Assembly (NCBI GenBank): GCA_010094045.1
Contig: ML986579.1
Location: 1,056,206 to 1,120,205 of the forward strand
Direction of reading: 5' to 3'
DNA length: 64,000 nucleotides
DNA from: Lojkania enalia
Lineage: Eukaryota > Ascomycota > Dothideomycetes > Pleosporales
Positions 62,997-64,000 of the stretch are shown here, piece by piece. How positions within the stretch are numbered: position 1 is the stretch's first letter; the number at the start of each line of letters is the position of its first letter. Below the pieces are notes generated by a model. The model was not told the DNA's origin. It made no database searches and saw only the letters and a list, made by a program, of their open reading frames with translations. A program made the translations under genes and the position numbers.

Positions 62997-63614
62997 CCCT
63001 ATGCCATCATGATTCGGGAAGAAATATTGGATTATGCTTTTGGCGGGCGCTACATCAAGATCTGAAATGATAATGACGGCGTACACCCCGAAGCCTCTAG
63101 ATGTGTGCATCCCAACGGACTCTACAGATATCTTGAATCTCGGGCTTCGACTACATTCATTAAACCAGATTTTAGGATCCCCTAGGCGCGTGCATAGTTG
63201 TATTGCGAGGCATGGAAACTGCTGTACAGGCAAAAAAATTTCGGCTTCGCCGATACAGATACGATAATTTGGTTTATGAGCCATTGTCCTCCACAACATA
63301 TGAATGATATGCGGTCGATTCATCCCATAGTTGAACACTTAAACTACTATATGCGGCTGCCACATACGTTCGACGGTCAAAATTTGCGCAATCTGAGATG
63401 TCTCGTCATAGACTACAGCTTCGCTCAGAACCTGAGTTCGATAGGGGATGAAGAAGACGCGAAGAATAGCGCGTAGCAATTGCTGGTGGAGTGGCTTGGT
63501 TACGATATTGATATTGAATGGGGAATAGCAATATTTGCCGATTATCCTCGCTGGAAACTTCGCAGACTCTCTAAATGGGAAATTAGGTCCTTGAATCGCT
63601 TTGGGGTTGTGTAA
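62997..63614 (+). pseudogene. Relic of an F-box-like / DUF7730-type gene
   Basis: One continuous frame of 205 codons ends at TAA 63612 but is interrupted by TGA 63063, TAG 63183, TAG 63195 and TAG 63474. The start IREEILDYAFGGRYIKI matches the first block of DUF7730-type proteins. LYCEAWKLLYRQKNFGFADT, just after the second TAG, matches the 'CRQIYxEA..LLYxxNxFxF' block. Later parts read IIWFMSHCPPQHMNDMRSIH and LRNLRCLVIDYSFAQNL. Near 63190 a small deletion probably removed bases between the TGC and TAG codons, since the expected Cys-Arg-Gln is distorted. With four stops it cannot make the full product. It is the second dead relative of the intact gene at 51119-52239. Confidence 0.5.
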
Positions 63615-64000
63615 TCTGGCCTCCTTTTTACTTTCTATTCGACTTAATCTCGTCTGCATTCTCTTCATTTCATATCACATTCCATTTCCCCCTAATGAAA
63701 TCTTCACGATCTTCTTTGATTTGTTTCCTATTGTGTATTTCAATCTCCTTACCATCGGACCACATCTTAAAGCCCCGCTACTTCATTAAAATCGACCATA
63801 TATGCAAACATTGTTGTGAGAGGCGAATCTTGTCTCAGGGAGAGATATGAGGAACTAAACTTCTTTGATTGAGGATGGCCAGCAGGCCATATTATGTACA
63901 TAGAAAAATGGGTATATCAGCTGATATCCGGCGTGATTTTATATCGTACGACGGCATCCGATACAACTCGGCAGACTTGCCAAATCCCCATTACAAACAT
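63615..64000. other. Right end of window, no gene seen
   Basis: About 390 bp, AT-rich, with only short frames. Any gene beyond 64000 is out of view. Confidence 0.45.

Overview
The window is nuclear DNA of a filamentous ascomycete (Pezizomycotina). Genes are split by many introns of about 46-124 bp with GT...AG borders (one GC...AG). Marker proteins include a class I myosin with SH3 and acidic tail, a Snt2-type chromatin reader, Sin3, Mph1, a Zn(II)2Cys6 regulator, a GPI-type cell-wall protein and an NB-ARC/TPR fungal NLR. I cannot resolve the class from the sequence. I built every multi-exon model by hand from frame continuity and splice consensus; in each case the summed exon length is a multiple of three.

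Left part (1-47.4 kb), conserved core genes: snt2 (minus, 1432-6720), a small GPI-anchored Cys-rich secreted protein (minus, 10345-10985), the FANCM-type helicase mph1 (plus, 11745-15752), a thioredoxin-fold DsbA-like protein (plus, 16123-16854), myosin I myoA (plus, 17752-21817), a GH3 beta-glucosidase with PA14 domain (plus, 23273-26401), sin3 (plus, 27300-32821), the tRNA dihydrouridine synthase dus2 (plus, 33372-34732), then after a 5.5 kb gene-poor stretch a Zn(II)2Cys6 transcription factor (minus, 40280-43341) and, across a 3.4 kb divergent promoter region, the Fe-S assembly factor cia2 (plus, 46720-47416). Snt2 and Sin3 both belong to histone-deacetylase biology; Mph1 acts in DNA repair; MyoA in cortical actin and endocytosis. 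They are housekeeping neighbours rather than one pathway.

Right part (about 47.4-64 kb) changes character. It is AT-rich, full of stop codons and gene-poor, like an accessory or decaying compartment. It holds an intact F-box-like/DUF7730-type gene (minus, 51119-52239) and two broken copies of similar proteins (52977-53389 and 62997-63614). It also holds another interrupted reading frame (62444-62803), a complete NLR with DUF7708-like N-terminus, NB-ARC and TPR tail (minus, 53948-57105), a divergently transcribed protein with a C-terminal membrane anchor (plus, 57565-58991), and a complete dipeptidyl peptidase III (minus, 59000-61419) whose stop lies 8 bp from that of the membrane protein. The NLR/membrane-protein pair sharing a 459 bp promoter is the most interesting unit; a functional link between the two is inference only.
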